This document shows positions 27,518 to 36,554 of a stretch of DNA of 64,000 bases, one piece after another. Each line of letters opens with the position of its first letter. The stretch's first letter is position 1. Under the pieces are notes generated by a model. That model was given only the letters and a program-made list of their open reading frames with translations, did not search any database and had not been told where the DNA came from. The DNA lies in contig CP119313.1 of assembly GCA_029202485.1 (NCBI GenBank), forward strand, positions 2,790,001 to 2,854,000, in the 5' to 3' direction. This DNA is from Candidatus Pedobacter colombiensis. Its GTDB lineage: Bacteria > Bacteroidota > Bacteroidia > Sphingobacteriales > Sphingobacteriaceae. The translations under genes were made by a program, and so were the position numbers.

Positions 27518-27951
27518 TTTTTCTTGAATTTATTTAAATAATCATCCGATAATTTGATCTCAACTTTATACAGACTATCAATCGCAGCTATTTTAGATTT
27601 TTCTGATTCAAAATACTGTACAGCTGCCTCATTTGATTTACCGGTTACATCGGGTTCAAATTTATGCATCCAATCGTTCATGCTATCTTCTGCCACTGTT
27701 AACTTGCTCAATAAAGCTGTGATTTCTGTTTTTTCTTTTAGGGTATCAACTTCTGGGAACTTATTTTTAAGCCCTTTAATATCTTTCAGCATCGTATCCA
27801 ATGCCATCTGGTTGTTTACGATTTTACCATGATCAGCCATCACTACATCATGAAATTTCATAACTTCATCGCGTACCACTTTGTAATCTGCCTTTTGCGT
27901 ACAGGCTACTGCTGCAATAGCGATAATTAGTGCTCCAATTGATTTCTTCAT
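27514..27951 (-). CDS. Small coiled lipoprotein, function unknown
   Basis: 145 residues from ATG 27951 ('MKKSIGALIIAIAAVACTQK'), chosen for its clear lipoprotein signal; the open frame extends 14 codons further. The mature part is helical and charged ('VMADHGKIVNNQMALDTML', 'DSMNDWMHKFEPDV') with several Met and His residues that could hold metal. Proteins of this look are sometimes annotated as viral A-type inclusion-like. Position between a sialidase-like protein and SCO1 suggests a periplasmic copper role, as inference. Confidence 0.65.
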   Translation of the reverse strand: MKKSIGALIIAIAAVACTQKADYKVVRDEVMKFHDVVMADHGKIVNNQMALDTMLKDIKGLKNKFPEVDTLKEKTEITALLSKLTVAEDSMNDWMHKFEPDVTGKSNEAAVQYFESEKSKIAAIDSLYKVEIKLSDDYLNKFKKK

Positions 27952-27993
27952 TTTTGATTTTTGTTTAAAAATACGTGTTTTTAATAAATACAA

Positions 27994-29277
27994 TTACTGC
28001 TTTAAACCAGTGTAATATATTGTTGACCCTTTTTCTCCTTCTCGTACCCAAGCGATGAGCATTCCATTATTAACAGTAGTTAAAACAGCGTGATGATCTG
28101 CTTGCTTCCCATTAGTTAGCGCTATGCTTTTTTCCGGATTGCCATCTTTTAAAATTCTCAAAATAATCTTCGACATACCTGCTGGAGCATGACTCATCAT
28201 TCCTCCTTTTGAATGTGAATGTTCCATCTTCATCGGTTCATGTTCCATCTCTTCAACCTCTTCGCAAACCATAGCCGCTTTTCCATCTGCTAATGCCACC
28301 ATTTGAGGATGTCTACCAGATGCAGTAATCAGATTACGACGACGAAAACCAGAATCAGTAGCTGATGTACCATATAAACCGGGACTTCCCCCTGCAGTAA
28401 ACCAAACCGCCTGAAGCGTATGGTTTGCAACAGCAAGCGTAGGACCTGAATGCGGGCAGCCATCAATTTCCCAGTTATCGTTACTAATCACCTTTGCAGG
28501 AGTAAATGTTTGACCATTATCTGTAGATAATTTATAAACCATGTCCCGGACTTGCTTGCCCGCAAGTACATTCGGGAGCATAATACTTCTATAAGCCAAG
28601 TGTAAATTTCCATCCTTATCGGTTAAAAGATCTGTTCTGCAGCACTCGCAAGTACCTTTATCCAAACAAGTATCTGTAGCAAAGCCCTTGCCCTTTTCTG
28701 TCCGGTTAAAAAATAAGGCTGAACCTTTAACAGACTTACCATAACGCCCATCCAGCCATATTGCAGCTAATTCACCATCTTTCAATTTGGCGACATCAAA
28801 GAAACTACGCCCATAAGCGTGGCTGGTATCTGAATGTAAAAATTTGGCATCCGACCAATTTTTACCACCATTTTCCGTCATACTATAATAAATTGCTCCG
28901 GCATACGGATTCTTTTCATCGGGAAATCTTTTAGCGAAAATGGCGATTACAGTACCATCTTCTTTAAAAGCGACCTTAGCCATACTCTCTGCAGAAACAC
29001 CACAACCGGCAGAAGTGGATACTGTGAGCGCTTCACCAAACGCATCCTTCTGCTGATCATATACCGCATATTTCAATCGGTATAATGAATCCTTTCCGTC
29101 TTGTTCAGACCAGCACAATACCGGATTTCCTTTATGATCCGTAGTAAAATAGGGCCCAACAGCTGCTATTCCAGCAGTATTTAGCATTTTAGGTTCATTT
29201 GTTACCGGCTTGCTTTTACAAGCAGCCAGTAACATAGTAACTATAACCAAAGAAAAATATATCTTGTTCATGTTCAT
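27994..29277 (-). CDS. Sialidase-fold (BNR-type) lipoprotein with Cys and His/Met-rich segments
   Basis: 427 residues with lipobox 'TMLLAACKSKP'. Repeated 'G.L..AW..' and 'DNGQTFT' motifs suggest a six-bladed sialidase-like propeller, but I see no reason to assume sialidase activity. Two features point to metal: C210, C212 and C213 in 'GTCECCRTD', and a loop at about 340-370 rich in Met and His ('EHEPMKMEHSHSKGGMMSH'). Together with the adjacent SCO1 and TonB receptor this suggests copper capture. One base is shared with the TonB receptor stop. Confidence 0.7.
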   Translation of the reverse strand: MNMNKIYFSLVIVTMLLAACKSKPVTNEPKMLNTAGIAAVGPYFTTDHKGNPVLCWSEQDGKDSLYRLKYAVYDQQKDAFGEALTVSTSAGCGVSAESMAKVAFKEDGTVIAIFAKRFPDEKNPYAGAIYYSMTENGGKNWSDAKFLHSDTSHAYGRSFFDVAKLKDGELAAIWLDGRYGKSVKGSALFFNRTEKGKGFATDTCLDKGTCECCRTDLLTDKDGNLHLAYRSIMLPNVLAGKQVRDMVYKLSTDNGQTFTPAKVISNDNWEIDGCPHSGPTLAVANHTLQAVWFTAGGSPGLYGTSATDSGFRRRNLITASGRHPQMVALADGKAAMVCEEVEEMEHEPMKMEHSHSKGGMMSHAPAGMSKIILRILKDGNPEKSIALTNGKQADHHAVLTTVNNGMLIAWVREGEKGSTIYYTGLKQ

Positions 29278-31583
29278 TAGAATATATATTTAACATTTAA
29301 ACCGGCATAACCGTTTCTTTTAGGTGACGGATTAAAATAAGCAGGTTGTGCACCGCCAAATCCTACCGCATTTAAGGAAACGATAGAACTATAGCTTTTA
29401 TTCAGGATGTTATCCAAACCAGCATACAGATTTGTTTCTAAACACTTAAAGATTTGTTTCTTATACCCCAGCTTCGCATTTACAACCTCATAAGAAGGGT
29501 TATATGCTGAATTGGCATCATTTAAAGGCAAACGGTCGCTATAATAGTAGCTTCCATAAAAATACAAACCTACTTTAGTTTCCATATCTACCCCTGCATT
29601 AAATACCCAGGGAGCGATACCAGTCAACTTATTTCCATTATAGATTGCTGTAACCTCATTTTGCGCATTTAACGTTTTATAGTCCTTAAACTTGAAATCA
29701 GAATAAGTAACAGCTACAAAAGGCCGCAGACTTAATACCTCATTTTGATCCTCCGGTTTTAAGATTTGATATGACAAGGATAACTCCGCACCATTATGAC
29801 TGGTTTTTCCGGCGTTATTGTAAATCGTAATTCCCTGCTGTATAGACTGGGCAATTAGCTCGCCCTTCATATCCATTTTAAATATAGCCAAATCATATTC
29901 CAGACGGGATTTTAACAGATTTCCTTTAGCATTTAGCTCATAGTTTATCCCTTTCTCGGCCTGTAGCGTTGGATTAATGGAACCGTCCACGTTCTTGATC
30001 TCTGAGCTTGAGGGTGGAGAAAATCCTGTACTTACACTTGCATGGAGACTTAGCTCCGGACTAAATGTATGGCTTAATGCAATACGCGGCGTTGCCTGTG
30101 GATTGAACTTTTTAAGACCACTCTGATTTTGCTTTAAGTAATCATTTACATCGTAACGCAAGCTATTGTAGCTCAATCCAAGTGTTAAAGTAGTCTTTGG
30201 AGTTAATGCTGTCTCTGACTGATAGAATACTGAATATTGTGTGTTCTGATAATCTACATTGCCATTAATAGCCCCTTCCTTACCTTGATTGTTTACATAC
30301 TGAGTACCTTTTGTTAATCCTTCATTGAATTCTGCTCCAACGGTAAAACGCGTAGGGAAAGTACTAAAACCAGGATCATAAGAGAAACGCGTACGCCCTC
30401 CATAACTTTGATAAAAATTACGGATATAAGCATAAGGAAGTGGGTGGTTCAAATCATAGAAATAAGTAAATACACTGGTTGTATTTGAAAACTGATCATT
30501 AAAACGATACTGTTGCCCTAACCCTATCCTTGTCCAGGTTTGATACCTACCGGCTTCTTTATCCAAATTAGTGGCATTAGCTTGTAATGGATTTGCAGCT
30601 ACCTGATCAGCAGTAAGGGAGCCGGGAATCTGCGAATGTTGTGTAGTTCTATTCACCAACAAGGTAATAATTCGTTTATCACTTGGGAAGAGTTGAAAGT
30701 TTCCTGTCAGAAACCTTCGCATATCATTACTGTGTTCCCGATAGCCATCATACTCCTGCCATCCATAAGAAACGTAACTGTTCACCTTGTCACCACCACT
30801 ACGATAAGTAGTTGCTAAACGATGTAAGCCATTGGCGCCTATTAATCCGGAAGCCTCCAGACTTTGTTCCTGATAAGGGGAACGTTGTAATTGGAAGTTA
30901 ATTACTCCTCCAGTTCCTGCACCATAAATACTCGAAGCCGGTCCCTTGATCACTTCGGCACGTCCAATGCTATTTACATCCAACGCTTCAATTCGGGTAG
31001 TACCATCGGCCTCTGTAACAGGAATTTCATTGACATAAATCTTAATATTCCGAATACCATAAGCTGACCTAACGCCATTTCCTCTGATGGAAATACGTGC
31101 CTCGGAAAGCGTACTCTGCTCCATGCGAACACCAGGTATTGCATTTAATGCAGATTGCAGGGAGACTGCACTGCCCCGATTAATATCCTTTGCAGTAATC
31201 ACCGCAATTGCACCTGCAGTTTCTTTACTGGTTTTATTGCTATTATACCCTGCTACCCTAACTTCGTTTAAACTTACTCCATCGGCATCTAGTTGCACAT
31301 TGAGGTCACGATCATCAGGATTTAGTTTTATATTTTGTTCTTTATATCCCACTAAAACTGCTTGTACAAGCTCTTGCGATTGATAATCATTAATCACAAA
31401 ATAGCCATTTGCATCTGATTTTGCGAGTTGTTGCTTAGACCCGTTCAGGATTATTACATCGGCAAGTGGTGCACGTGTCTGAGAGTCATAAATATGGCCT
31501 TTTATAGGCTGTGTTTGGGCCTGGCTATGCAAAAAGCAAAACACCAAGCCAATAGATAAAATAAAATATCTGTATGGGCTCAT
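29277..31583 (-). CDS. TonB-dependent receptor, probably metal (copper) or metallophore
   Basis: 768 residues: signal peptide, carboxypeptidase-like N-terminal domain ('IKGHIYDSQTRAPLADVII'), plug ('ARISIRGNGVRSAYGIRNI', 'AEVIKGPASSIYGAGTGG') and a 22-strand-type barrel ending in 'AGLNVKYIF'. It has no STN domain and no SusD partner, so it belongs to the siderophore/metal group. The following genes overlap or abut it and include a His/Met-rich protein and SCO1; copper uptake is therefore the preferred reading, though the ligand cannot be read from sequence. Confidence 0.85.
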   Translation of the reverse strand: MSPYRYFILSIGLVFCFLHSQAQTQPIKGHIYDSQTRAPLADVIILNGSKQQLAKSDANGYFVINDYQSQELVQAVLVGYKEQNIKLNPDDRDLNVQLDADGVSLNEVRVAGYNSNKTSKETAGAIAVITAKDINRGSAVSLQSALNAIPGVRMEQSTLSEARISIRGNGVRSAYGIRNIKIYVNEIPVTEADGTTRIEALDVNSIGRAEVIKGPASSIYGAGTGGVINFQLQRSPYQEQSLEASGLIGANGLHRLATTYRSGGDKVNSYVSYGWQEYDGYREHSNDMRRFLTGNFQLFPSDKRIITLLVNRTTQHSQIPGSLTADQVAANPLQANATNLDKEAGRYQTWTRIGLGQQYRFNDQFSNTTSVFTYFYDLNHPLPYAYIRNFYQSYGGRTRFSYDPGFSTFPTRFTVGAEFNEGLTKGTQYVNNQGKEGAINGNVDYQNTQYSVFYQSETALTPKTTLTLGLSYNSLRYDVNDYLKQNQSGLKKFNPQATPRIALSHTFSPELSLHASVSTGFSPPSSSEIKNVDGSINPTLQAEKGINYELNAKGNLLKSRLEYDLAIFKMDMKGELIAQSIQQGITIYNNAGKTSHNGAELSLSYQILKPEDQNEVLSLRPFVAVTYSDFKFKDYKTLNAQNEVTAIYNGNKLTGIAPWVFNAGVDMETKVGLYFYGSYYYSDRLPLNDANSAYNPSYEVVNAKLGYKKQIFKCLETNLYAGLDNILNKSYSSIVSLNAVGFGGAQPAYFNPSPKRNGYAGLNVKYIF

Positions 31584-31667
31584 TAATTAAATGATATAAA
31601 AATTCTAAAAAGGAAAATTACTAGTCGATACTCCAGGCAGTATGTAGAGCCTGTAAGAAATAGCGAC

Positions 31668-32051
31668 TTAAGAAAGGTTGCTTTTTTCCTGAGGAGGGTG
31701 AAATATAGAATTTTTAATACTTTGCGGCATCCCCATTGAACCAGGGATATGAAGTTTTGTTTCCGCTAATGCATACCGTTTAAATACTTGTGGATTTACC
31801 ACTACGGCATCTTGAATTTGTGTTTTCTGAGCCTGGCGTTCCTGCTTTTGTTCTTTATCCTGAGCCTGCTTTAGCTTTTTCATCAGGTAACATTTACCAT
31901 TACAATGCAACTCAGGTCTATTCTTGTTTACACAAAGTTCTGCAGCAATATATTTCTGATTGAGCTCAAACCCTGCAAAAACAAACAGGTTCGCAAAGTT
32001 TGCACTCAGCAAGCTAAACAGCAACAATACAGAAATTGGTTTCAGTAACAT
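31668..32051 (-). CDS. Small secreted protein with CNGKC motif
   Basis: 127 residues. An N-terminal hydrophobic segment (1-25) precedes cysteines C40, C50 and C54 in 'ELCVNKNRPELHCNGKCYL' with H49, then a Lys/Gln-rich helix ('KKLKQAQDKEQKQERQAQK') and a proline-rich end. I do not know a named function. The HCxxxC cluster could bind copper. It is first of the probable copper operon, 84 bases before the TonB receptor. Confidence 0.65.
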   Translation of the reverse strand: MLLKPISVLLLFSLLSANFANLFVFAGFELNQKYIAAELCVNKNRPELHCNGKCYLMKKLKQAQDKEQKQERQAQKTQIQDAVVVNPQVFKRYALAETKLHIPGSMGMPQSIKNSIFHPPQEKSNLS

Positions 32052-32100
32052 TTCGGCGCAAAGATAAGTATCATCCTTGATGAATGTGGCATAAAATGCA

Positions 32101-32147
32101 AAAAAATAAGCCGTCCTTCTACTTAATTATAGAAGTCGGCTTTTTTT
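32101..32147. terminator. Bidirectional terminator at the fabH 3' end
   Basis: AAGCCG..CTTCTA and TAGAAG..CGGCTT form an interrupted stem of about 12 pairs with T7 after it on the plus strand and TTATTTTTTT after it on the minus strand. It overlaps the last codons of fabH and separates that gene from the CNGKC gene downstream. Confidence 0.75.
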
Positions 32148-33149
32148 AGACTGGCGAAGTTTCCCCCACTTCAAATACGTTGCGCCCCAGGAGAACCCGG
32201 CACCAAACGCAGTCAATATCATTTTATCGCCGTATTTAAAATCATCTTTAAAGTCCCATAAGCACAAAGGAATCGTTGCAGCAGTTGTATTGCCATAGCG
32301 GTCGATATTTACCTTTACCTGCTCCGCAGATAAACCCAGATAATCACCTACAGATTGTATGATTCTTAAATTTGCCTGATGTGGAATCAAGTAATCGATT
32401 TGTGCACTCACCAGATCATTTGACTTCAGAACCTCATTACAGGTATCTGTCATCCCTTGAATAGCAGCTTTAAATACCACCCTTCCATCCTGACGTACAT
32501 AATGTAGCTTTTCATCCAGCGTAGCCTGAGATGCAGGAAATTTTGAGCCTCCGGCAGTAACGATCAGATTTTCTTTACCTGTACCATCTGTTCTAAAAAA
32601 ACTATCCATCAAGCCTACCGGCTCTTCCGTTTGCTCTAATAAGACTGCTCCCGCACCATCACCAAAAAGGATGCAAGTATTACGATCTGTATAATTAACT
32701 ATAGCACTGTTCTTATCAGCGCCAATTACAATCACCTTTTTACAGCGACCGCTTTCAATCATACTTGCACCAAGTGTTAAAGCATATAAAAAGCCACTGC
32801 AGGCTGCATTAGTGTCAATTCCCCAGGCATTTTTTAAACCCGCTTTTTCACATACCATACTTCCTGTACTTACCATCACATAATCAGGTGTAGAAGTTGA
32901 TACGATTACACAATCAATTTCATCCGGATTAACATCACCATCTTCCATTAATCTCTTCAGCGCAAACGTGGCCATATCTGAAGTAGCAATATTCGGGTCG
33001 TTTACAATCCTTCTCTCCTTTATCCCTGTCCTTGCAACTATCCAATCGTCATTGGTATCCACCATTTTTTCGAGGTCATGGTTACTTAAAACCGTATCTG
33101 GAACATAACCTCCAACCGCGGTAATCACCGCATTTTTCCTTATTCTCAT
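32127..33149 (-). CDS. fabH: 3-oxoacyl-ACP synthase III (KASIII)
   Basis: 340 residues, normal FabH length. It carries the active-site cysteine in 'DTNAACSGFLYAL' (about 116), histidine in 'LIPHQANLRI' (about 257) and asparagine in 'RYGNTTAATIPL' (about 287). It condenses acetyl-CoA or branched acyl-CoA with malonyl-ACP to start fatty-acid synthesis. It lies alone between two terminators. Genomes of this group often have more than one fabH, so housekeeping versus accessory role is not decided here. Confidence 0.93.
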   Translation of the reverse strand: MRIRKNAVITAVGGYVPDTVLSNHDLEKMVDTNDDWIVARTGIKERRIVNDPNIATSDMATFALKRLMEDGDVNPDEIDCVIVSTSTPDYVMVSTGSMVCEKAGLKNAWGIDTNAACSGFLYALTLGASMIESGRCKKVIVIGADKNSAIVNYTDRNTCILFGDGAGAVLLEQTEEPVGLMDSFFRTDGTGKENLIVTAGGSKFPASQATLDEKLHYVRQDGRVVFKAAIQGMTDTCNEVLKSNDLVSAQIDYLIPHQANLRIIQSVGDYLGLSAEQVKVNIDRYGNTTAATIPLCLWDFKDDFKYGDKMILTAFGAGFSWGATYLKWGKLRQSKKSRLL

Positions 33150-33170
33150 TTGTGCGTACGTAATTCTGTA

Positions 33171-33200
33171 AAGAAGGCAGGTATGCCACCTGCCTTCTTT
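33171..33200. terminator. Terminator hairpin between metE and fabH
   Basis: AAGAAGGCAGGT and ACCTGCCTTCTT form a perfect 12-bp stem with a 6-base loop. The plus strand has a following T run; on the minus strand, the direction of metE, a shorter CTTCTTT follows. It begins 4 bases after the metE stop. Confidence 0.65.
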
Positions 33201-33203
33201 TTT

Positions 33204-35522
33204 TTACAAAGTTACAGCTTCTTCCACAGATTCCCGCAGTACTTTTGCAGCAGCAACCATTTCTATTAAAGCTTTTTTTGTTTCTTCCCAATGTCTGGTC
33301 TTTAAACCACAGTCAGGATTTACCCAAAGTTGACTTGCAGGGATAACTTTTTTAGCCTTTTCCAGCAGAGAAACCATTTCTTCCTTAGCCGGTACACGAG
33401 GCGAATGAATATCATAAACACCGGGACCAATTTCATTAGGATATTTAAAATCAGCAAATGCATCGAGCAATTCCATCTGCGAGCGCGAACATTCAATCGT
33501 GATCACATCTGCATCCATATCTGCAATGTGCTGGATGATGTCATTAAATTCAGAATAACACATATGGGTATGGATTTGGGTATCATCTTTTACCCCACTT
33601 GCAGAGATCCTGAAAGCACGAACAGCCCATTCTAAATAGATCTGCCAATCTTCTTTACGCAATGGCAACCCTTCTCTTATTGCGGGTTCATCAATCTGAA
33701 TGATTTTGATACCAGCCTTTTCAAGGTCGACCACCTCATCTCTAATTGCAAGTGCAATTTGTGTACAGGTTTCCGATCGTGGCTGATCATTCCGCACAAA
33801 AGACCATTGCAACATCGTAACAGGACCTGTAAGCATTCCTTTAACCCATTTATTGGTTAAGGATTGTGCATAGGCAGACCACCTTACCGTCATTGCTGCA
33901 GGACGATATACATCTCCATAAATTACGGGTGGTTTTACACAGCGGCTACCATAACTTTGCACCCAACCATTTTTAGTAAAGGCAAAACCAGCAAGCTGTT
34001 CTCCGAAATATTCGACCATATCGTTCCGTTCAAATTCGCCATGAACCAACACATCTATGCCGGTAGCTTCCTGAAAACGGATCGTTTCAGCAGTCTCCTT
34101 TTCTATTAACAAATCGTATTCAGCCAAACTTAAATCGCCCTTTTTATATTTTGCTCTCCAGCCCCGCACCTCTGGTGTTTGCGGAAATGAACCAATTGTT
34201 GTGGTGGGGAACAAAGGTAATTTTAACGATTTTCCTTGTAACTTCTGGCGAACAGAAAACCCATTAGCTCTTTGATCATCTGTTGCCGAAATATCTGCTA
34301 TACGTTGCTTTACAACATGATTGTGAGTCAAAGCAGAGGATCTGCGTTTTTCATTTACATCAAAATTTGCACCTAACTTTGAGGCGGCAGCGGCTTCTTT
34401 GTTAGCCAACTGCTTCAATACAACTACCTCATCAACCTTTTGCTTAGCAAATGCCATCCAATCCTTAATTTCCGGGGGTAAAGTATCCCCATTTGTTTCA
34501 AGATCTAAATCGCATGGCGAATGGATTAGCGAACAAGATGGACTAATGATTAGCCTATGGTCTCCCACATACTCAAGTGCATCTTCAATTAATCCCAAAG
34601 ACTTTTTGAAATCATTCTTCCAGATGTTTCTTCCGTCAACCACCCCTACAGATAGACTCATATTGGCAGGGATCAGCTCTAAAATCGTTTTCAATTGCTC
34701 CGGACTACGTACCAGATCAATATGTAAAGCATGAACCGGTAGTGTTGTCGCCAATTCAGCATTATCTTGTAGCGCGCCAAAATAAGTAGCCAGTAATATT
34801 TTTAGTTTAGGGAATTGCTTTTTAAGCTCTACATAAACGTATTTAAAAGCTACTTTATCCTTATCCCTAAGGTCCAACGACAGAAAAGGTTCATCAAACT
34901 GCACCCATTCCACATGCTGTTCTTTCAGCTTTTTAAGTAGTTCAATATAAACCGGTAATAGATTTTTAACCAGATCTATCCTGTCAAACCCGCTTTCTTT
35001 TTCCTTGCCCAGTAACAAATAAGAAACAGGCCCAATAATTACCGGCTTGGTTTTAAGACCTAACCTTAACGCTTCATTATATTCATCTAACAGCTTAGTT
35101 GAAAACAGTTTAAACTGCTGGTCTTTGAAAAATTCGGGAACGATATAATGATAATTCGTATCCAACCATTTTGTCATTTCCATTGCAGTAATGTCTAATC
35201 CATCTTTTTGGTAGCCCCTCGCCATTGCAAAATAAAGATCAAGCTCCGAGTTGCCTTTGTTTAAGATGACTTCATGATAACGCTTAGGTATAGCGCCAAC
35301 AGTAAGGGATAAATCCAGCACCTGATCATAGAATGAAAAATCATTGGATGGGATCAGATCTATACCAGCTTTTTTTTGCAGTTCCCAGTTATGCCGACGA
35401 ATTTCCCGGCCGGTTTGGACCAGATTTTGAATACTTGATTTGCCTGACCAATATTGCTCGCAGGCTTTTTTGAGTTCTCTTTTACTACCAATGCGCGGGT
35501 AGCCCAGATTGTTTGTTAGCAT
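33204..35522 (-). CDS. metE: Cobalamin-independent methionine synthase
   Basis: 772 residues, full length. The N terminus 'NNLGYPRIGSKRELKKA' is diagnostic. Zinc ligands are in 'THMCYSEF' (about 653) and 'NPDCGLKTR' (about 737). It transfers methyl from methyltetrahydrofolate polyglutamate to homocysteine. A cobalamin riboswitch stands upstream, so the gene should be shut down when vitamin B12 is present and the B12-dependent enzyme can work. Start ATG 35522 follows a purine-rich ribosome-binding region. Confidence 0.97.
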   Translation of the reverse strand: MLTNNLGYPRIGSKRELKKACEQYWSGKSSIQNLVQTGREIRRHNWELQKKAGIDLIPSNDFSFYDQVLDLSLTVGAIPKRYHEVILNKGNSELDLYFAMARGYQKDGLDITAMEMTKWLDTNYHYIVPEFFKDQQFKLFSTKLLDEYNEALRLGLKTKPVIIGPVSYLLLGKEKESGFDRIDLVKNLLPVYIELLKKLKEQHVEWVQFDEPFLSLDLRDKDKVAFKYVYVELKKQFPKLKILLATYFGALQDNAELATTLPVHALHIDLVRSPEQLKTILELIPANMSLSVGVVDGRNIWKNDFKKSLGLIEDALEYVGDHRLIISPSCSLIHSPCDLDLETNGDTLPPEIKDWMAFAKQKVDEVVVLKQLANKEAAAASKLGANFDVNEKRRSSALTHNHVVKQRIADISATDDQRANGFSVRQKLQGKSLKLPLFPTTTIGSFPQTPEVRGWRAKYKKGDLSLAEYDLLIEKETAETIRFQEATGIDVLVHGEFERNDMVEYFGEQLAGFAFTKNGWVQSYGSRCVKPPVIYGDVYRPAAMTVRWSAYAQSLTNKWVKGMLTGPVTMLQWSFVRNDQPRSETCTQIALAIRDEVVDLEKAGIKIIQIDEPAIREGLPLRKEDWQIYLEWAVRAFRISASGVKDDTQIHTHMCYSEFNDIIQHIADMDADVITIECSRSQMELLDAFADFKYPNEIGPGVYDIHSPRVPAKEEMVSLLEKAKKVIPASQLWVNPDCGLKTRHWEETKKALIEMVAAAKVLRESVEEAVTL

Positions 35523-35593
35523 TTTCTTGCTTTTTAATTGATGAAAAAATCAGTTAAAAGCTCTTTTGCTGAACTTCGCAATGCTGCCGGATA

Positions 35594-35636
35594 TAAAAAA
35601 TAAGAAAAATAGAAATGCACGGACACAGGCATTCCA
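35594..35636 (-). terminator. Possible terminator in the metE leader (riboswitch output)
   Basis: On the minus strand GGAATGC and GCATTTC can pair around CTGTGTCCGT, followed by TATTTTTCTTATTTTTT. The stem is short with a bulge, but the long T-rich run and place between riboswitch and metE fit a regulated terminator. Start-site masking is the alternative. Confidence 0.35.
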
Positions 35637-35704
35637 TTAAATGTCTGTATTTAAAAATGCATCAAACTTAACTCGTGCTTCATATCGCGAAAGCATTGTC
35701 AATT

Positions 35705-35890
35705 CGATAAAGGCAGGTCTCCTGACTTGTAACATTTTTACCATCCTTCCCATTTCATTATAAAAACAGTGGATATACTAAGGGTAAAAACTTTTTTGTG
35801 TTACTTACAGTTGCGCGACAGTTCGTGATTTACACACGATTCCCTATTAATCTACAATTAAGTAAAACCATTACCGGTTGATGAAGAAAG
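35705..35890 (-). promoter_or_regulatory. Cobalamin (B12) riboswitch upstream of metE
   Basis: The minus strand carries the conserved elements in order: 'TTAATAGGGAATC', 'ACTGTCGCGCAACTGTAA' and the B12-box core 'AAGTCAGGAGACCTGCC' (35712-35729). The spacing with a long variable arm between them fits the AdoCbl-type aptamer. About 180 bases separate it from metE. Control of the B12-independent synthase by B12 is the expected logic. Confidence 0.93.
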
Positions 35891-35998
35891 TAAAGAACTT
35901 GTATCGCGTAAAGGTAGTGTAAAGCCTGAATTTTAAAACATTTTATTTGTATTCTTTTGATTTTTATTATCTTCCGTTTTTAAATCATTTTAACGCTA

Positions 35999-36511
35999 AT
36001 GAAACAACTCAGCTTTTCTGCCCTGCTGCTACTTATAGTATTGATAACTGGTTCTTGTAAGAAAATACCAGTGATCAACTATACAAATTCCAGTATATCC
36101 TTCAAAATTGACGGTGTATCCAAAGAAGCCAAGGGAAATAAAAATGTATTTTCCGCATACGCAAAAGAGGAAAATATAATGATGGTTATCGGAAATCTTG
36201 ACGCCACAGGAGATCAGCAAATTTCTCTTATGATTAACAATTTCCATGGTGTTGGAGAATATTCCGGCGAGGAAAATTTCATAGGAATTTACAATACTCC
36301 GGAGTTTGAAGAAAGCATAATCAGTAAAGAAGGTAAGATTAAAATTACTGAATATACGGAGGGAAAAAGTATAAAAGGCGAATTTGAATTCAAAGGCGTA
36401 GCCTTTATAATCAACATAGGGAACCAAAATAACAATACGGAAGTAACTAAGGTCTTTTCTGATGGAAAATTTTCAGCAACAATTATTGATGCCCCAGATA
36501 TGATCCCCTAA
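35999..36511 (+). CDS. Hypothetical lipoprotein
   Basis: 170 residues with lipobox 'LIVLITGSCKKIP'. The mature part is a beta-rich domain ('SSISFKIDGVSKEAKGNKN', 'GYSGEE'-like turn, 'KIKITEYTEGKSIKGEFEF') typical of small surface lipoproteins in this group, and resembles in style the one at 46048. No function recognised. It faces the histidine kinase gene convergently and is followed by a strong hairpin. Confidence 0.7.
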   Translation: MKQLSFSALLLLIVLITGSCKKIPVINYTNSSISFKIDGVSKEAKGNKNVFSAYAKEENIMMVIGNLDATGDQQISLMINNFHGVGEYSGEENFIGIYNTPEFEESIISKEGKIKITEYTEGKSIKGEFEFKGVAFIINIGNQNNNTEVTKVFSDGKFSATIIDAPDMIP

Positions 36512-36521
36512 TAAAAGTCCA

Positions 36522-36554
36522 TTCATTACCTGTTATGGCACAACAGGTAATGAA
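36522..36554. terminator. Bidirectional terminator hairpin
   Basis: TTCATTACCTGTT and AACAGGTAATGAA form a perfect 13-bp stem across the stop codon of the minus-strand kinase and 11 bases after the plus-strand lipoprotein stop. It is positioned to end both transcripts. Confidence 0.65.

Noticed and set aside
27994..29277. Calling this gene an active sialidase
   Set aside because: Only the propeller-like repeats are visible; the Cys and His/Met segments and the copper-type neighbours point elsewhere.
35999..36427. Minus-strand frame 36029-36427 opposite the lipoprotein
   Set aside because: The plus-strand frame has a clear lipobox and ribosome-binding region; the antisense translation is aromatic-rich noise.
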